Positions 21,182 through 32,924 of a stretch of DNA of 64,000 bases are shown piece after piece. Each line of letters opens with the position of its first letter. The stretch's first letter is position 1. A program made the translations under genes and the position numbers. Below the pieces are notes generated by a model that saw nothing but the letters and a program-made list of their open reading frames with translations, was not told the origin of the DNA and did no database searches. The stretch comes from Volutella citrinella (Eukaryota; Ascomycota; Sordariomycetes; Hypocreales; Nectriaceae): contig JAWZSP010000002.1 of the NCBI GenBank assembly GCA_034401135.1, forward strand, positions 248,001 through 312,000, given 5' to 3'.

Positions 21182-22609
21182 TTCGAGTCGCTGGTCCGCC
21201 GGCAATGTCTGTCGTCTTCTCGCCACTCTCATGCAGGATGAGCATCGGCTGAGCAGCCGAGCCTTTGGGGTGCCCCGCGCTCGGTAAAAATGCCGACCTC
21301 CATCACAAGCACACTAATCCCGGGTTTGCGGGGTAAAGGCGGGGGACTCCAGCCAGAGAGACGAGACAGAGATTATTAGAGTTTGACGCCGAGTTGCCAA
21401 TAGTCGTGCGGTGAGGAGCACGGTGTTCAAGACAATATTCATGGCTTGGCCAAGTGCTTCCTTCAATCGAAACAAGTCGCGGGATCATGATTTCGGATAG
21501 TCAGGTCGGCATACCGGTTACGACTAGTTCTCTTGATTACCTCTTCCTGTCATCACCTGGGTCAGCATTTTTTGCACACCGCGCAGTCTGAAAGGCCTCA
21601 CAAGTCGAACTCACCTCCGCCATCATGAGCGTGGCATTCTTCTGTCGTCATCGAGGATCGCAGATGGACGCAACAGCGGGCCCCAGTCGACTCGACAGGC
21701 GGCCATTGTTGCAAGCAGTGCACCTTGCAATCATCAGGAGAAACATAATGTCGACGAGAATGAGGCGCCAAGCCGCAGCTCCAAATGAACCATCGGTACA
21801 GTGAATTGAGTCCTTTGCGCATCAAGGGAAGTTGATTGATATGAAAAACCAGGAAAATCCCGACGGTCACAGGCTCACAGCGCGATGATGGCGATGTCTT
21901 GTGACAACAGGAGCTGGATTGGTGGAGGATTGGTGGTTAATTTCGCCCCGCCAATCACGAGTCCAATCAAGAAAGAAATAGCAAACGTGACGACGCGAAA
22001 TCGACCACCGGGTATTATCAGCCAGGCTGCCACAATTTGTCCCACACTCTCTAGCGGATGAATGCGAGCAAGTATTAGCTTTGCGAATACCATCCATCCG
22101 CAGGGGATAGAGGGGTACGAGATGCATCGAACGAGGTGCACATGGGCAGTTCCCGGGGTTCGTTGGCCGGGTATTGACATTATACCGACGGCTCATTCGT
22201 TGAATAAGGCATGGCGTGTTTTTAAGACCCGTCACAATCACACACATCTGCCCTCTCTTCCATCTAATCAAATCTGCCATCCCTTTCAGCCGTCGGGTAA
22301 TTACCCCATGGGACCCGTGCAGCTTCCCCGTATCTCCTCCCCCACAACAGGGATCCGGAAAAGAACCTGGTTGTCGGACTGCTGGCTAAGCCGTTTTCTG
22401 CAGATTCCAAGAGTCTGGCGAATAGGGACATTCTCACGGGCACCACACCCCGCCTGCGTCCGTCCGAGGCCCTCGTCCACTACAAATCCACCTGCTTTCC
22501 CCAGACTCTCGAACTGCTTTCTCTCCCCACAGCACTCCGGCAAACACCAGCAACCTGCACACAACTACTATCAATTGTTTTTGGTTTCCGGGACGTCGAA
22601 TCACTTGCC
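21182..22609. promoter_or_regulatory. Divergent promoter of regulator and FucP-type transporter
   Basis: No gene recognised in 1.4 kb. It contains the 12-bp palindrome GGGTAATTACCC at 22295-22306 and a weaker inverted repeat GGTAT-N7-ATACC at 22170-22186, plus single GGGGTA sites near 21336 and 22113. The last 300 bp is C-rich leader sequence. Confidence 0.45.
22295..22306. promoter_or_regulatory. Palindrome GGGTAATTACCC
   Basis: A perfect 12-bp palindrome about 300 bp before the transporter ATG. Its arms resemble those at 4428-4442 and 45396-45417. It is a candidate regulator site. Confidence 0.4.
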
Positions 22610-24228
22610 ATGCCTTCCAAGGAGTTCTGGGCGAAGCGCTCGCTGCGCGTCAGTGACCAGAAGCGCAACAAGCCCGAAATCACCTTGCGCGAGTCGCTGT
22701 TCCCCATCGCCCTCGTCACCATCCTCTTCTTCCTGTGGGGATTTTCCTACAGCCTTCTCGATACTCTGAACAAGCATTTCCAGGACACTCTGGGCATCAA
22801 CAAGGCCAAGTCGGCTGGTCTTCAAGCTGCCTACTTTGGGTAAGTGATTAGCTGTATACTACGAGTTCCTTGGTGTGACGCGCGCTGACTTGCAACAGAG
22901 CCTACCCGTTGGCCTCTTTGGGACACGCTGCGTGGCTTTTGCGACACTACGGATACCGAGCTACCTTCATTTGGGGTCTCTTTCTCTATGGTAGGGCTTC
23001 TAGCTGCAATTGACTGCTTCACCTGGGTTCTAATCATCGTGCAACAGGTCTTGGCGCGCTCGTTGCCATTGCGGCCATCAAGGGACGAAGCTTTGGCGGC
23101 TTCTGCGCCTGTATTTTCGTCATTGGCAATGGTCTCGGTGCCCTCGAGACTGCCGCCAACCCCTACATCACTGGTAAATGTCACGATACCCCCATTATTA
23201 CCATAAGCTCTAACAGTGCCATCAGTCTGCGGCCCTCCCAAGTTTGCCGAGATCCGTATCAACATCTCGCAGGCATTCAACGGCATCGGAACCATCATCT
23301 CACCCGTTGTCGCCTCCCACGCGTTCCTCGGACTGACCGACGAGACGGCCATGGCGAATGTGCAGTGGGTCTACCTGGCCATTGCCGCCTTCGTCTTCCT
23401 CCTGGCTGGCGCCTTTTTCCTCGCTGAGATTCCGGAAATCACCGACGCCGACATGGCCTACCAGATCGAAGACACGAAGATTGAAGGAAAGGACCTGCCG
23501 TTTCGCAAACAATACCGCCTCTTCCACGCTGCGTTTGCCCAGTTTTGCTACTGCGGTGCTCAAGTTGCCATTGCTGGGTACGATAGCATTTGTGAACTCA
23601 ACGAGCTCTGAGGGCTAACATATTCTGTAGATTCTTCATCAACTATGTCCTGGATACTCGCCCTGGAACTTCGGCTCCTCTTGCATCCAACTTACTAGCA
23701 GGAGCTCAGGGCGCCTTCGCTGCCGGTCGGTTCATTGGCGTGGGCTTGATGTACTACATCCGACCGCGATGGGTCTTCCTCATCTTCCAATCGGCTGTCA
23801 TCATCTTTGTGGCTCCTGCCATTACGCAGAGGCAAAACATTGGTATCAGCATGCTATTCGTCGTCATGTTCTTCGAGTCAATTTGCTTCCCCACAATCGT
23901 CGCGCTCGGAATGAAGGGTCTTGGCCGCCATACCAAGCGAGGCTCGGGATTCATCGTGGGCGGTGTCATTGGAGGTGCCTGTGTCCCTCCTCTTCTTGGT
24001 GTATCTGCCGACAAGTATGGAACTGGCACGGCCATGTTCGTGCCCCTGGTCTTCTTCGTTGGGTCTCTCTCATACGCCCTTGCCGTCAACTTTTGGCCCT
24101 GGTACCGCGACGTGGTGGATGCCGTCAACAATACGACGGTTGGTGTCCATGGCAACTCGGCCAGCGATGTCGAATCCAACACTGGTGAAGACAAGGCTGC
24201 CGAGATGCGTCTGGAGGAGAAGAAGTAA
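22610..24228 (+). CDS. MFS sugar transporter, FucP (L-fucose/glucose-galactose permease) family
   Basis: Exons 22610-22839, 22899-22990, 23048-23173, 23226-23577 and 23631-24228, about 465 residues. The FucP hallmarks are seen: FFLWGFSYSLLDTLNKHFQ near residues 41-59, GNGLGALETAANPYIT, and INISQAFNGIG. Twelve membrane segments are expected, with a charged cytosolic tail (AEMRLEEKK). Family members are proton symporters for fucose or other hexoses. All four introns are short and in frame. It is transcribed away from paralogue A of the regulator pair, which suggests a shared regulatory region. Confidence 0.92.
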
Positions 24229-26045
24229 CCAATGAGGAGCCCAGCTAGGTGCTAGCTTTAGTATAATAGTGGTTAAACAACCCATGAATATTGCTTTCAA
24301 TCTACACAATACACCCGACCATTGGGAGTTGCTCAGCAGCTATTAATTTATACCAGTCCTTACTCTTCACATACTAGCAGTCTTACCCGAGAGTGCCGAC
24401 TGTCCCACTCGCCCTTGTACCCATAGAACCATCATGAGATCGAGCTCTCTCGTTCTCGTTTTTGGCTCTTCCGGGGTAGGTTTCGCGAAAAGGAACACAG
24501 CGCGAATCCTAGTTGGCCAATAGTGGCCAACTCATCGTCACTGAGGAGCGTAGACGCAAGTAGAATGCCAGTTCCAGTATATCAGCCCGATTAGAGTATG
24601 ACTATAATTCCTTCACTAAAATCTTTGCTAGGCTTATTGAACCCGCTTGGGTGCAGTAGTAGTCTAGTCTAAGTCAACCTTGTAAAGTTGTTTCCCAGTG
24701 TATGCGAACTCATTCAAACACGTTTGATCGCCATGATCGTCCCGCGGGACGGTCGATGAAACCCTCAGAGGTGGCCCAAAAGGGAGCTGCTGACACGGGC
24801 TCTGTTTGACAAGGCTGACACTAGTGGCCTAGAGGCGCTTATCAAGAATTCCACGGCACAATGCTGTTGCCCGGCGATTATATTTATTGTAGCCACCATA
24901 TCTCGCAGCTACATTTACATTTCGAGGGTTAACAGGAAAGGACTCCTCAACTCGATGGCCATCCCAGCCGGGGCGTCCGCCGAAGGTAAGCTTATTCCGT
25001 TTAAGGTGTTTTAGGTTCGGATAACATGGAGGGCCTAAACCGACAGGCACATTTCACCCAGCCTGTAGTAACACGGCGCGCAAATATCTGAGCGCCGCGC
25101 TGCTCATGGTGCCAGATGGCGGGGGGAAGATGGCATGATCTGTCCAATCGCCTGTTTCCGCCTAGATTTGACCTAGAAATGGAGGAAGCGGGAGACAATG
25201 AATCGAGCTCGGTGCCCTCTAAAACAGGTGATGGTCAAACGCGTATAGATAGGGGTAGTCAAAAGATCGCCTCGAGCTGCATCCTGGCTAGTTCGGGGAC
25301 TATTGTGCTGCGTTGACAAACAGACTCTGGCTCTCCGACGTCAAGCGCCTCACCATCAAGTGCTGTCCAATCTGAGCTCGGCGGCTGGGGAGATCTTGGC
25401 AAGGGGGTGCAGGGATTTGCGGATCTGATACAGCAATTCCCAACTCAATTAGGAGGCGACGTTTCAGCGTTGCACAATGACCCCACGCCAGCAACAAAAA
25501 TACAGGGCTGACAGCAGTGTTTCTTTCTGCTTCTGGCCATTTTTGAGACACGGGCCAAGACTGCGAGCCCCGGTTTTCATCACGCTAGCAATAAGCTTGA
25601 CACAAACGTCGGAGATGGTGCCTTTTTCCGTCCACATTCGCCTTGGGTTGATGGCAGGCCACCCATGTGTTTGGCCTGGCGCTTCTCTCGCGAGGCCATG
25701 GCCCACTGGGCGCCCTCTGCAAACTGGCGCAAGCTCGTCGGCCCCGTCCGGATGTGAGGGCCCAACATCGAGAACAGGCTACCCACCTTGGATGAAACCA
25801 AAGCTATGGGCTGGCCCTCATTCGTGGGCTAACCTGGCGACATACAGTCGGGAGTCGATGAAACGACTTGTAAATGCCAAGGCCATTGTAATGCATGAAT
25901 GTATAAAGAGTCGTGCTTCCCGTAATCCAAGGGCACCCCAACTGCAGCATCTTTCGTTCAGCTCGGGCAGCGCCTTTCTTTCATTTTGCTTCATTCTTTT
26001 TCGTTTCTACATTCATTTTCACATTTAACCATTCCAACTTCCAGG
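24229..26045. other. Intergenic, promoter of the M35 protease
   Basis: No supported gene in 1.8 kb. Short frames lack motifs, and I found no tRNA-like T-arm. A TATA box lies at 25902-25908. Confidence 0.55.
25902..25908 (+). promoter_or_regulatory. TATA box of the M35 protease gene
   Basis: TATAAAG, about 140 bp before the ATG at 26046, followed by a CT-rich leader. Confidence 0.5.
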
Positions 26046-27626
26046 ATGAAGTCTTTCTCGCTCCTTGCCTTGGCGACGCTGGCCGTCGCCGCCCCGGTGG
26101 CCGACGAGACTGCGTCGCTGCCACTCGCTGTCAAGCTCGTCAAGGAGGGCAACTCCAAGATCAAGGCTACCGTCACCAACTACGGACAAGAGGACCTCAA
26201 GATCCTCAAGACGGGCACTTTTCTCGATGATATCCCCGTCGAAAAGGCTCAGGTCTTTTCTGGAGACACGCCCCTCGAGTTCCATGGCGTCCGCCTGACG
26301 GTCAACTACAACCACCTTCCCGAGACTGCATTTGTGAACATCGCCAAGGGCGAGACCGTCGAAGGCGATTTCGATGTTGCCGAGTTCCACGACATGTCAT
26401 CAGGCGGCAAGCACGGCATCTATTCTTCTGGCGTGTTCCATTACGCCGACGCCAACTCCACCACGCTCGCTGGCTCCATCCCCTACCGCTCCAACTATAT
26501 CAATGCGGATGTTGATGGAGCAAAGGCCATGAGCACCTACGCTGCCTACGAAGCCCGCCGCCGAGCCAAGCGAGCAACGATTGACGCGGCTTGCACCGGC
26601 GACCGACTCAAGATTGCCCAGAACTCTATCGCTGGGTGCCAGAAGCGCGCCGCCAAGGCCCAGCAGGCCGCCTCGAGCGGCGATGCCTCTCTGATGGAGG
26701 AGTACTTCAAGTCTTCCAGTGCCGACGTGCGCAAGACGGTCAGCGACGTCTACGCCAAGATTGCCGCCGAGTGCAGCACCACCGACAGCGGCATCTACTG
26801 GCACTGCGAGGACGTCGACAACTGGTGCAAGACTGGTGCGGCCGCGTACGCCGAGTTCAAGACGCACTCGACCGTCTACTGCGACTCCTTCTTCACCAGC
26901 TTCCCGGCAGAGTCTACCCGTTGCCATGATGGTGACCAGCCCGGCGTGACGATCCACGAGATGAGCCACATGACCAAGATCAAGGGCACCTCGGACTACG
27001 ATGGCTACGGCTACGAGTATGTCCGCACCCTTCCCGTCGACAAGGCCACCAACCACGCGGATACCTACATGCTCTTTGCCAACGCTGCCTACCTCAACTG
27101 CAAGGACGGCAAGGCCGGACAGGCAGGCGGAGATTCCGGCAACAACACCCCCGTGAACACCGTCCCCGGCAACGGCAACGGAACCCCCGTGAGCAAGGCC
27201 CCCGTGGTCGAGACCACCGTTATTGTGCCTGCCCCTCCCGCCGCCACCTCTGGCGTCGCCTCCGGTGTCATCGGCGCTCCTCCCACCGTCACCTCCGCCG
27301 TCGTCGGCCCCATCTTTGAGTCGCCCGTCGCCGACCAGCCCGCCATCGAGACTCCTGGAAACGGAGCCGTCGATAACCCGGGAAGTGGGCGGATCGGCAC
27401 CCCTGGAACCCCTACCAAGACCAAGAAGGTGCCCGGCAGTACGGCAACCAGGAGGCCTGGAGGACAGAAGACCCAGGTTCCTGGTAGCGCGGCGACCCAA
27501 GTCCCAGCTACTGGCGGGCTTGATGAAGAGACTGCCCAAGAGTGGGAGTGGTGGAAGCAGTTTATGCAGTGGAAGCAACAGAACAAGGCAGCTAAGAACA
27601 AGAGCAAGAGCAAGAGCCCCAACTGA
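26046..27626 (+). CDS. Secreted deuterolysin-type metalloprotease (M35, aspzincin) with an extended tail
   Basis: A single-exon protein of about 526 residues. I start at MKSFSLLALA, which gives a signal peptide (cleavage after about residue 16) and a short leader from the TATA box. A propeptide runs to a Kex2-like Lys-Arg at 175-176. The mature domain has the aspzincin motif HEMSH (residues 304-308) plus Asp317 in GTSDYDGYGY, so the zinc site is complete. Typical deuterolysins end soon after this domain, near 350 residues. Here some 170 more residues follow, rich in Pro, Gly, Thr and Val, then a Trp/Gln/Lys-rich end (EWEWWKQFMQWKQQ). The tail may fix the enzyme to the wall. It probably digests basic proteins outside the cell. 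Confidence 0.92.
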   Translation: MKSFSLLALATLAVAAPVADETASLPLAVKLVKEGNSKIKATVTNYGQEDLKILKTGTFLDDIPVEKAQVFSGDTPLEFHGVRLTVNYNHLPETAFVNIAKGETVEGDFDVAEFHDMSSGGKHGIYSSGVFHYADANSTTLAGSIPYRSNYINADVDGAKAMSTYAAYEARRRAKRATIDAACTGDRLKIAQNSIAGCQKRAAKAQQAASSGDASLMEEYFKSSSADVRKTVSDVYAKIAAECSTTDSGIYWHCEDVDNWCKTGAAAYAEFKTHSTVYCDSFFTSFPAESTRCHDGDQPGVTIHEMSHMTKIKGTSDYDGYGYEYVRTLPVDKATNHADTYMLFANAAYLNCKDGKAGQAGGDSGNNTPVNTVPGNGNGTPVSKAPVVETTVIVPAPPAATSGVASGVIGAPPTVTSAVVGPIFESPVADQPAIETPGNGAVDNPGSGRIGTPGTPTKTKKVPGSTATRRPGGQKTQVPGSAATQVPATGGLDEETAQEWEWWKQFMQWKQQNKAAKNKSKSKSPN

Positions 27627-28501
27627 GCTCGCTGCTGGGAATGCATGAAAATGATGTGCAGTTAAAGACGGGGCGCAATTGCTGCCGACCAACCTTCCAG
27701 TTTATATTTATGAATCTATAACATTTGACCTTGACAATTGTTTATCTGCAGCAAACAAGAGCCGCCATATGTTCTGATGTTGTTTCGATTCTGTTCTCGG
27801 AATCCCAGACAATCTTGGGGGTTCTCATATCTGTAGTTCTGGCTTGGATTGGGCTATTACATGTGATGTGACAAACCGCAAGACCAACTTTTGTGTGTTC
27901 TTGTGGGTACAGGAAGTAATGAATCAAGCTACAGAACGACGCAATCTAGTTGGTCCGACACGAGGTCAAGTGCAAAGCGATATATCACGTATTGATTCTT
28001 CGATAGCGGTAAATATGGAACAGTTTGTGGTGAATCAAAGCTCTTGGTGGATCAGGTAGCACATTTAATCACAATATAACGACTCGAATTACCTTGATGT
28101 ACAACAGGGAAACCTGAAAGTGGGGTGAGGCTGGCCTGGATATGACCAGATACCCGTCTCGTAAGTGACAACAGATGTTCTGTCCGCTCGCCAAAGTGTC
28201 TCTCGTACGAATCAGAGGCTCTGTAGCTGGGTAAACTGAGATATCTCATCAGTGAACACGCTTCGTTTCCTCCGAGGACCGTGAACCGGTTCTGTCAAAT
28301 TATCTATGAACATGTAGTCTCCCAGCATTAATCAAGGTGAACACCACATGTTTGAAAGGCATAAAAGCTCTTCCCACCCGTACTCCATAATCAAATCCAC
28401 ATCCCAGTCTCAGCCAGTTCCCGGTCGACGCCTCAGAAACTCAACATTTCCGAACCAACCCAGAGCAAGACACCCACCCACAGGACGCGAAATTTGCAAA
28501 G
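27627..28501. other. Intergenic
   Basis: No gene seen. The left part is AT-richer and probably the 3' UTR of the protease. A CATAAAAG box near 28360 may serve the next gene. Confidence 0.5.
28360..28367 (+). promoter_or_regulatory. TATA-like box of the small hypothetical gene
   Basis: CATAAAAG lies about 140 bp before the ATG at 28502, with a C/A-rich leader between. Confidence 0.35.
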
Positions 28502-28852
28502 ATGAGCGACACGAGTGACAAGACACGCGTGAATTCCGACACTGAAACGTGGTCTGATGGAAACACACTGGTCGACGACAAGCGGGAAGAAGACTGCAGG
28601 GACCTGATTGAGCGTGGGGTGCGGGATGGCGCCCCGCCCGCTGAAGACGACTTCAATGTCTACCCGGATTTACGCCTTATCTTGAGCCTTTCAGGCAATG
28701 GTGTTTCACTATGGGCCCGCCACACCGTGGAGGGCTTAGATCACTGGACGACGCAGCTTTCGATCCATCAAAGCTTCCTTCTCGATATGTGCGACGATGG
28801 CATTAACAAGGAAAAAGAATTTGCGAATATTGTCTTCGTGTTCAAGGACTAG
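28502..28852 (+). CDS. Small hypothetical protein, 116 residues
   Basis: I do not recognise this protein. Its frame begins MSDTSDKTRV, in an AAAGATG context after a TATA-like box and a typical leader. The first 50 residues are acidic and hydrophilic; the second half is mixed (LRLILSLSGNGV, HWTTQL). There is no signal peptide or membrane segment. It could be an intact small intracellular protein or a remnant. Support comes only from the promoter layout and the clean frame. Confidence 0.4.
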   Translation: MSDTSDKTRVNSDTETWSDGNTLVDDKREEDCRDLIERGVRDGAPPAEDDFNVYPDLRLILSLSGNGVSLWARHTVEGLDHWTTQLSIHQSFLLDMCDDGINKEKEFANIVFVFKD

Positions 28853-29262
28853 TTCTGGACTACCTCTTGAACACTCGCATGTCTCATAAATTGCGCCGGT
28901 AGCCGCATCACAGTCGGATGGGGGGTCCGGAAGTTTGGTCATGGGTCGGGGCCTCGACAGTGGTATAGCAGACAGACCCATAGCACATTAACGATTGTCA
29001 CTCCCAGATAACCCATATTGTGCGAATTGTGTCTAGATCCTTACATGTGATCTGATCGAGGCATGGTTCTGTTCGCAAAGCAACACGGACGTCCAAACGT
29101 GGATCTTTGCTGAGTGTAATGGTTCAAAATGCCCCCCTTTCGACGTTGAACGCATGTTCACATCCGGAATGGCCTATGTCTACAGAAGAGACATAATTAA
29201 GAAATCATTATGATTATTTATGTGAGTTGCTCAACTGACTACTCGAATCGTCACACCGGCCC
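28853..29262. other. Intergenic between convergent genes
   Basis: Nothing recognised. It should contain two converging 3' UTRs. Confidence 0.5.
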
Positions 29263-32200
29263 CTAGAGCCTGGATGCAACAGTGGCTGACAGAGTATCAA
29301 GAAAACCCGAGACCGGTTTATTCCAATTTGCCTCGCATGTGAGCCACATGACCGCGTCTTCAAGATGCTTGACGTAAACCGCCGTCTTTTCCCGGCTGTA
29401 ATTGGCGACATCCCATCGCATCGACAGCATATACGTGGTGGCTGTCGGGCCGCCAATGCCTCCTACCACGACCAAACCCAGCTCGGCGCGGATAGCCAGA
29501 TGGACTACTTTCAGCCTCTGATAGTCGCCCAGGAATCCCGGGACCCAGGTCAGGACTTGGGTACGGTGTACCTCCATGGCCATGTCACCATCTCCACTGC
29601 CATCTGCGTTGAGCGTGTCGATGACGCGGCGCAATGGGGCGTGGGTATGCTTGCTGAGGTCGACTTGCTCGCTTTGGAGTCGCTGGAGGAATGCGATGGC
29701 TGTTTCTTGCCGCGGCACCGCGATGACATTGCATGCTGTCTGCATGGTAGGACCATTGGCATCCGATGACTCGAAGGCGTCGGGGTTCATGGCTGCCAAG
29801 CTGTCAGGAATGAAGGGAAATCTTTCGCGTCCTCCTTCAAAGTTGTTGAACAGTGCGTGCGAGTGGCCTGTTCGCTCGACGTTGACTAGCGCGATGGCGG
29901 CCTTGAGAATGACGGCTGGAATAATGTTGGGGTACCGCTTCTTCAAGTCAAGCAGCCCGGGGGCGTCAAAGCCGTGGTCAAGACCATCCGGTACCTCCTT
30001 CGTGGCGGCTCGTGGGAGAGGAGCAGCAGGGTAGAGGAAGTCTTTGTGCGCATGGATGCCTTTGAGACGCGCAACCTGATAATCTACGGATTCTGTAGCG
30101 GCAGGCGAGAATCGAAGAGCCTGGAAACAATCTGACCAGACTTTATAGTCGAGATGCGCCCTCAATTCTTCGTTTGGCTGCTGAAGAGCATTTTCCAGAT
30201 CTTCGCAAAATAGTCTCATCGATGACGCATCTTGAACGATGTGATGCACTAGTTGCACACGTTAGCAGTTGAATATATGGCAGTGTCCTTCATGGTAAGC
30301 CACTCACCGTATAGGACCATTGCTGCCGAGTTGGTCTCCTTCACTTGGACAATGATGCATTGGAAAAGAGGCCCAGGCGCTCTGGAATGCTCTTGGAATG
30401 GATATTCGATAGCCAGCCTCTGCACATCCTGCGTAGACTCCACTACTCCATAATCCACAATGCATCGATCCCACAATCTTGAAGTGGGCTTGAGGGTGAC
30501 GTAGTGAGGGTTGTTGTGCCGATCAAGTACAATTAGTGAAGTCAAGATGGGGTTGTTTGCCAAGGTCTTCTTCAAGGCGGATTTCAACTCCTAGGAATCG
30601 TTAGATCTGCTGATACATAATAGATAAACCATACCTCAGTAGTCGCATCAAACGTTTGAATGCCAATTGCAAAGTTCCACGACGGAATGATTCCATACTC
30701 GAGCAAGATTTGCATGTAATCAGATGAGGGAATAACAGAGGAGGCGTCTTCGGACCAGGTAAAGCCCTGCTGCTCCAAAGTTGTGGAGATTTTCTCGACC
30801 ATCTCCTCCGCTTCGTTCTGACTGCCCAGCGTAGCGGCCAACTGAGTCACGGAAGGAGGATCCGATGACTTTTTCTGGATCTTTGGCGCTGCTTGGGGCT
30901 TCTTTTGACGAGTTCGAGTTCGCAGCAATGTCAGCTGCGAGGCGATTGTATTGTTCTCGGCCATTTCCTTGACTGAAGGGGCATGTCCCAGATTCTTTCG
31001 CAAATAATCTCTCACTCGCATCACGGCAATACTATCAGCAAAATGGGTAGTAGGCGTGTCCAAGTTGAGGCTCTGGACAGGGATGCTGGTGGATTTCGAG
31101 TACGCCTTCAGCAGACAGTCCTTGATCTCATCCTTGGCCTCTCCCTCAGGCAATTCGCTCTGTTTCGGCGCCAGATAGTCTCGCACCAGAGCCGCGAGAC
31201 GAACCTTTTGCACCTTCCCAGACAGTGTCTTGGGGAAATCGTCAAGTCCAAGGTCCTCCAGCGTGATGACCTGGTCGGGCATATATGCAGGTCCCATGTG
31301 GGACAGTAGTGCGTCTTGGATTGCGTTGGTACTCGCCTGCTGAGATTTGCCGAGCACAACGACGGGCACCTGGCCAGCGATTGGACACGGAACACCCACT
31401 ACTTGTGCCTGTGAGGTGATTAGGATGATAGGAGTGTCGCTCGCTCTGGTGACTACTCACCTGAACATGGCATGCTGTGCTAATGACGGCCTCCATCGCA
31501 GCTGGTGCAATGTTTTCACCACCACGATTAATGACATCCTTGTAACGGCCGGTGATAGATAGCCTGCCATCCGGATGCATCACACCTTGGTCGCCGGTAA
31601 TGAACCAATTCCTTCCATCAGCATCGGTGTAGAAGCTGTCCTTGCCAACGTCACCCAGATAGCCTGTGATCAGCCCCTTTCCGGTCTGGTGAATCTCGCC
31701 GACCTCTCCTCGGGGCAAAACCTCGCGGGTATCTGGATCGCAAACTCGGACGGTCGCGCCGGGAGATGGACGTCCAGATAAAGTCATGCCATTAAAGATG
31801 AGGTGCTCGGGGTCTTCCTGCGGAGCGGTCCATATCGGACTGCCTTCGGTCATGCCAAACCCGGTTGATATGGTCTGGCTCCCAAGCTCGTATATAACTT
31901 GCCGAATGTTCTCTGGGCTGACATTGCTCCCAGAGAGGCAAACATCCTTGAGTTGAGATTGGAAGGGAACCTCGAGTCCGTTTATGACGTCCAGTAAGCT
32001 GTATAGCGTTGTTGGAACCAGCGCTGTGTGGGAAATGGCTTCCGTGCCCATCATCTCCACCATGGCTATTGCGTCGAATGAAGGAGCCGGATACACCACC
32101 GCCGCGCCATGCTTCATGAAATGCAATGTGTAAAAGTACCCCATGGCGTGGTTGTTGGGTAGCACGGAGCAGAATACTGACTCCTCTGTCCTGCCGCCAA

Positions 32201-32924
32201 GGGATAAATTCTGGCAGAAGGCGTTGAGAGATGTGCTGGTGTGCGGCGCTGCCTTTGGAAGCGAGGTAGTGCCGCTGGTAAATAATATGGCAACGATGCT
32301 ATCATCTGCCGCATTGCCTTGGATCGACGATAGCTGCTCTTGGCCGCTCATCAATGCCGAAAATCGCAACCATGATCCCGCCGGTAGGTCATCAGACACA
32401 ATAACCTTCATTCGGGGGGCCCAGCGCTCTGAAGGCAGCATGTCAATCTTCTGCGCAATGCCAGCGTCCTGCGCAATGACAATCGACACCCCGGATGCAG
32501 TAAGCATGTGCACGAGCTCATCTTGATTAATCACGGCCCGAGGGTTGAGCGGCACGAAGACGCAGCCGAGCTTATGGGCGGCCCAGAAAGAAATGACAAA
32601 CTCGACGCCGTTGCCGAGTAGAGTAGCCAAAGCATCGCCACGTCTCACGCCGAGTCTCTGAAGAGCATTGGCGAACCGATCCACGGCTCCAGCGAGCTGA
32701 GCAAACGTCCACCGGAGATAGGGCGCGGGGTGCGAGTCCCTGAGGCTGGGAATGTCGTAAAGGTCCGGGTGCTGGTGTGCGCTTGCGATGGCGAGCCGGC
32801 CAGCGAACTTGGCCGCCGAGGTCTGAAGCTGAGTCCACACCGAGGGCTCAACGGGAGAGTTGGGGCCATCTGCCTCGCTCAGCGTAGGAACGGGCACTAT
32901 TCGGATGTTGGATTGGGTTTCCAT
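29263..32924 (-). CDS. Single-module NRPS-like enzyme: adenylation, thiolation, condensation
   Basis: Exons 32924-31461, 31408-30635, 30590-30308 and 30248-29263 give about 1168 residues. The adenylation domain (about 20-590) has LFTSGTTSLPKA, FGMTEGSP, WFITGDQG, GRYKDVINRGGENI and a final Lys in KTLSGKVQK. This is closer to acyl/aryl-acid ligases than to amino-acid NRPS modules. The carrier site is DSI (FADSIAVMRVR, near residue 630). The last 400 residues form a condensation-type domain with HHIVQDASS (HHxxxDx), the motif being created by the third splice. There is no thioesterase or reductase, so the condensation domain probably releases the acyl group onto an acceptor. The start is the first ATG (METQSN). 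The neighbouring regulator at 33920-36099 may control it. The product is unknown. Confidence 0.88.

Noticed and set aside
26400..27692. Minus-strand open frame of 430 codons
   Set aside because: Antisense of the M35 protease gene, whose catalytic motif and signal peptide are clear.
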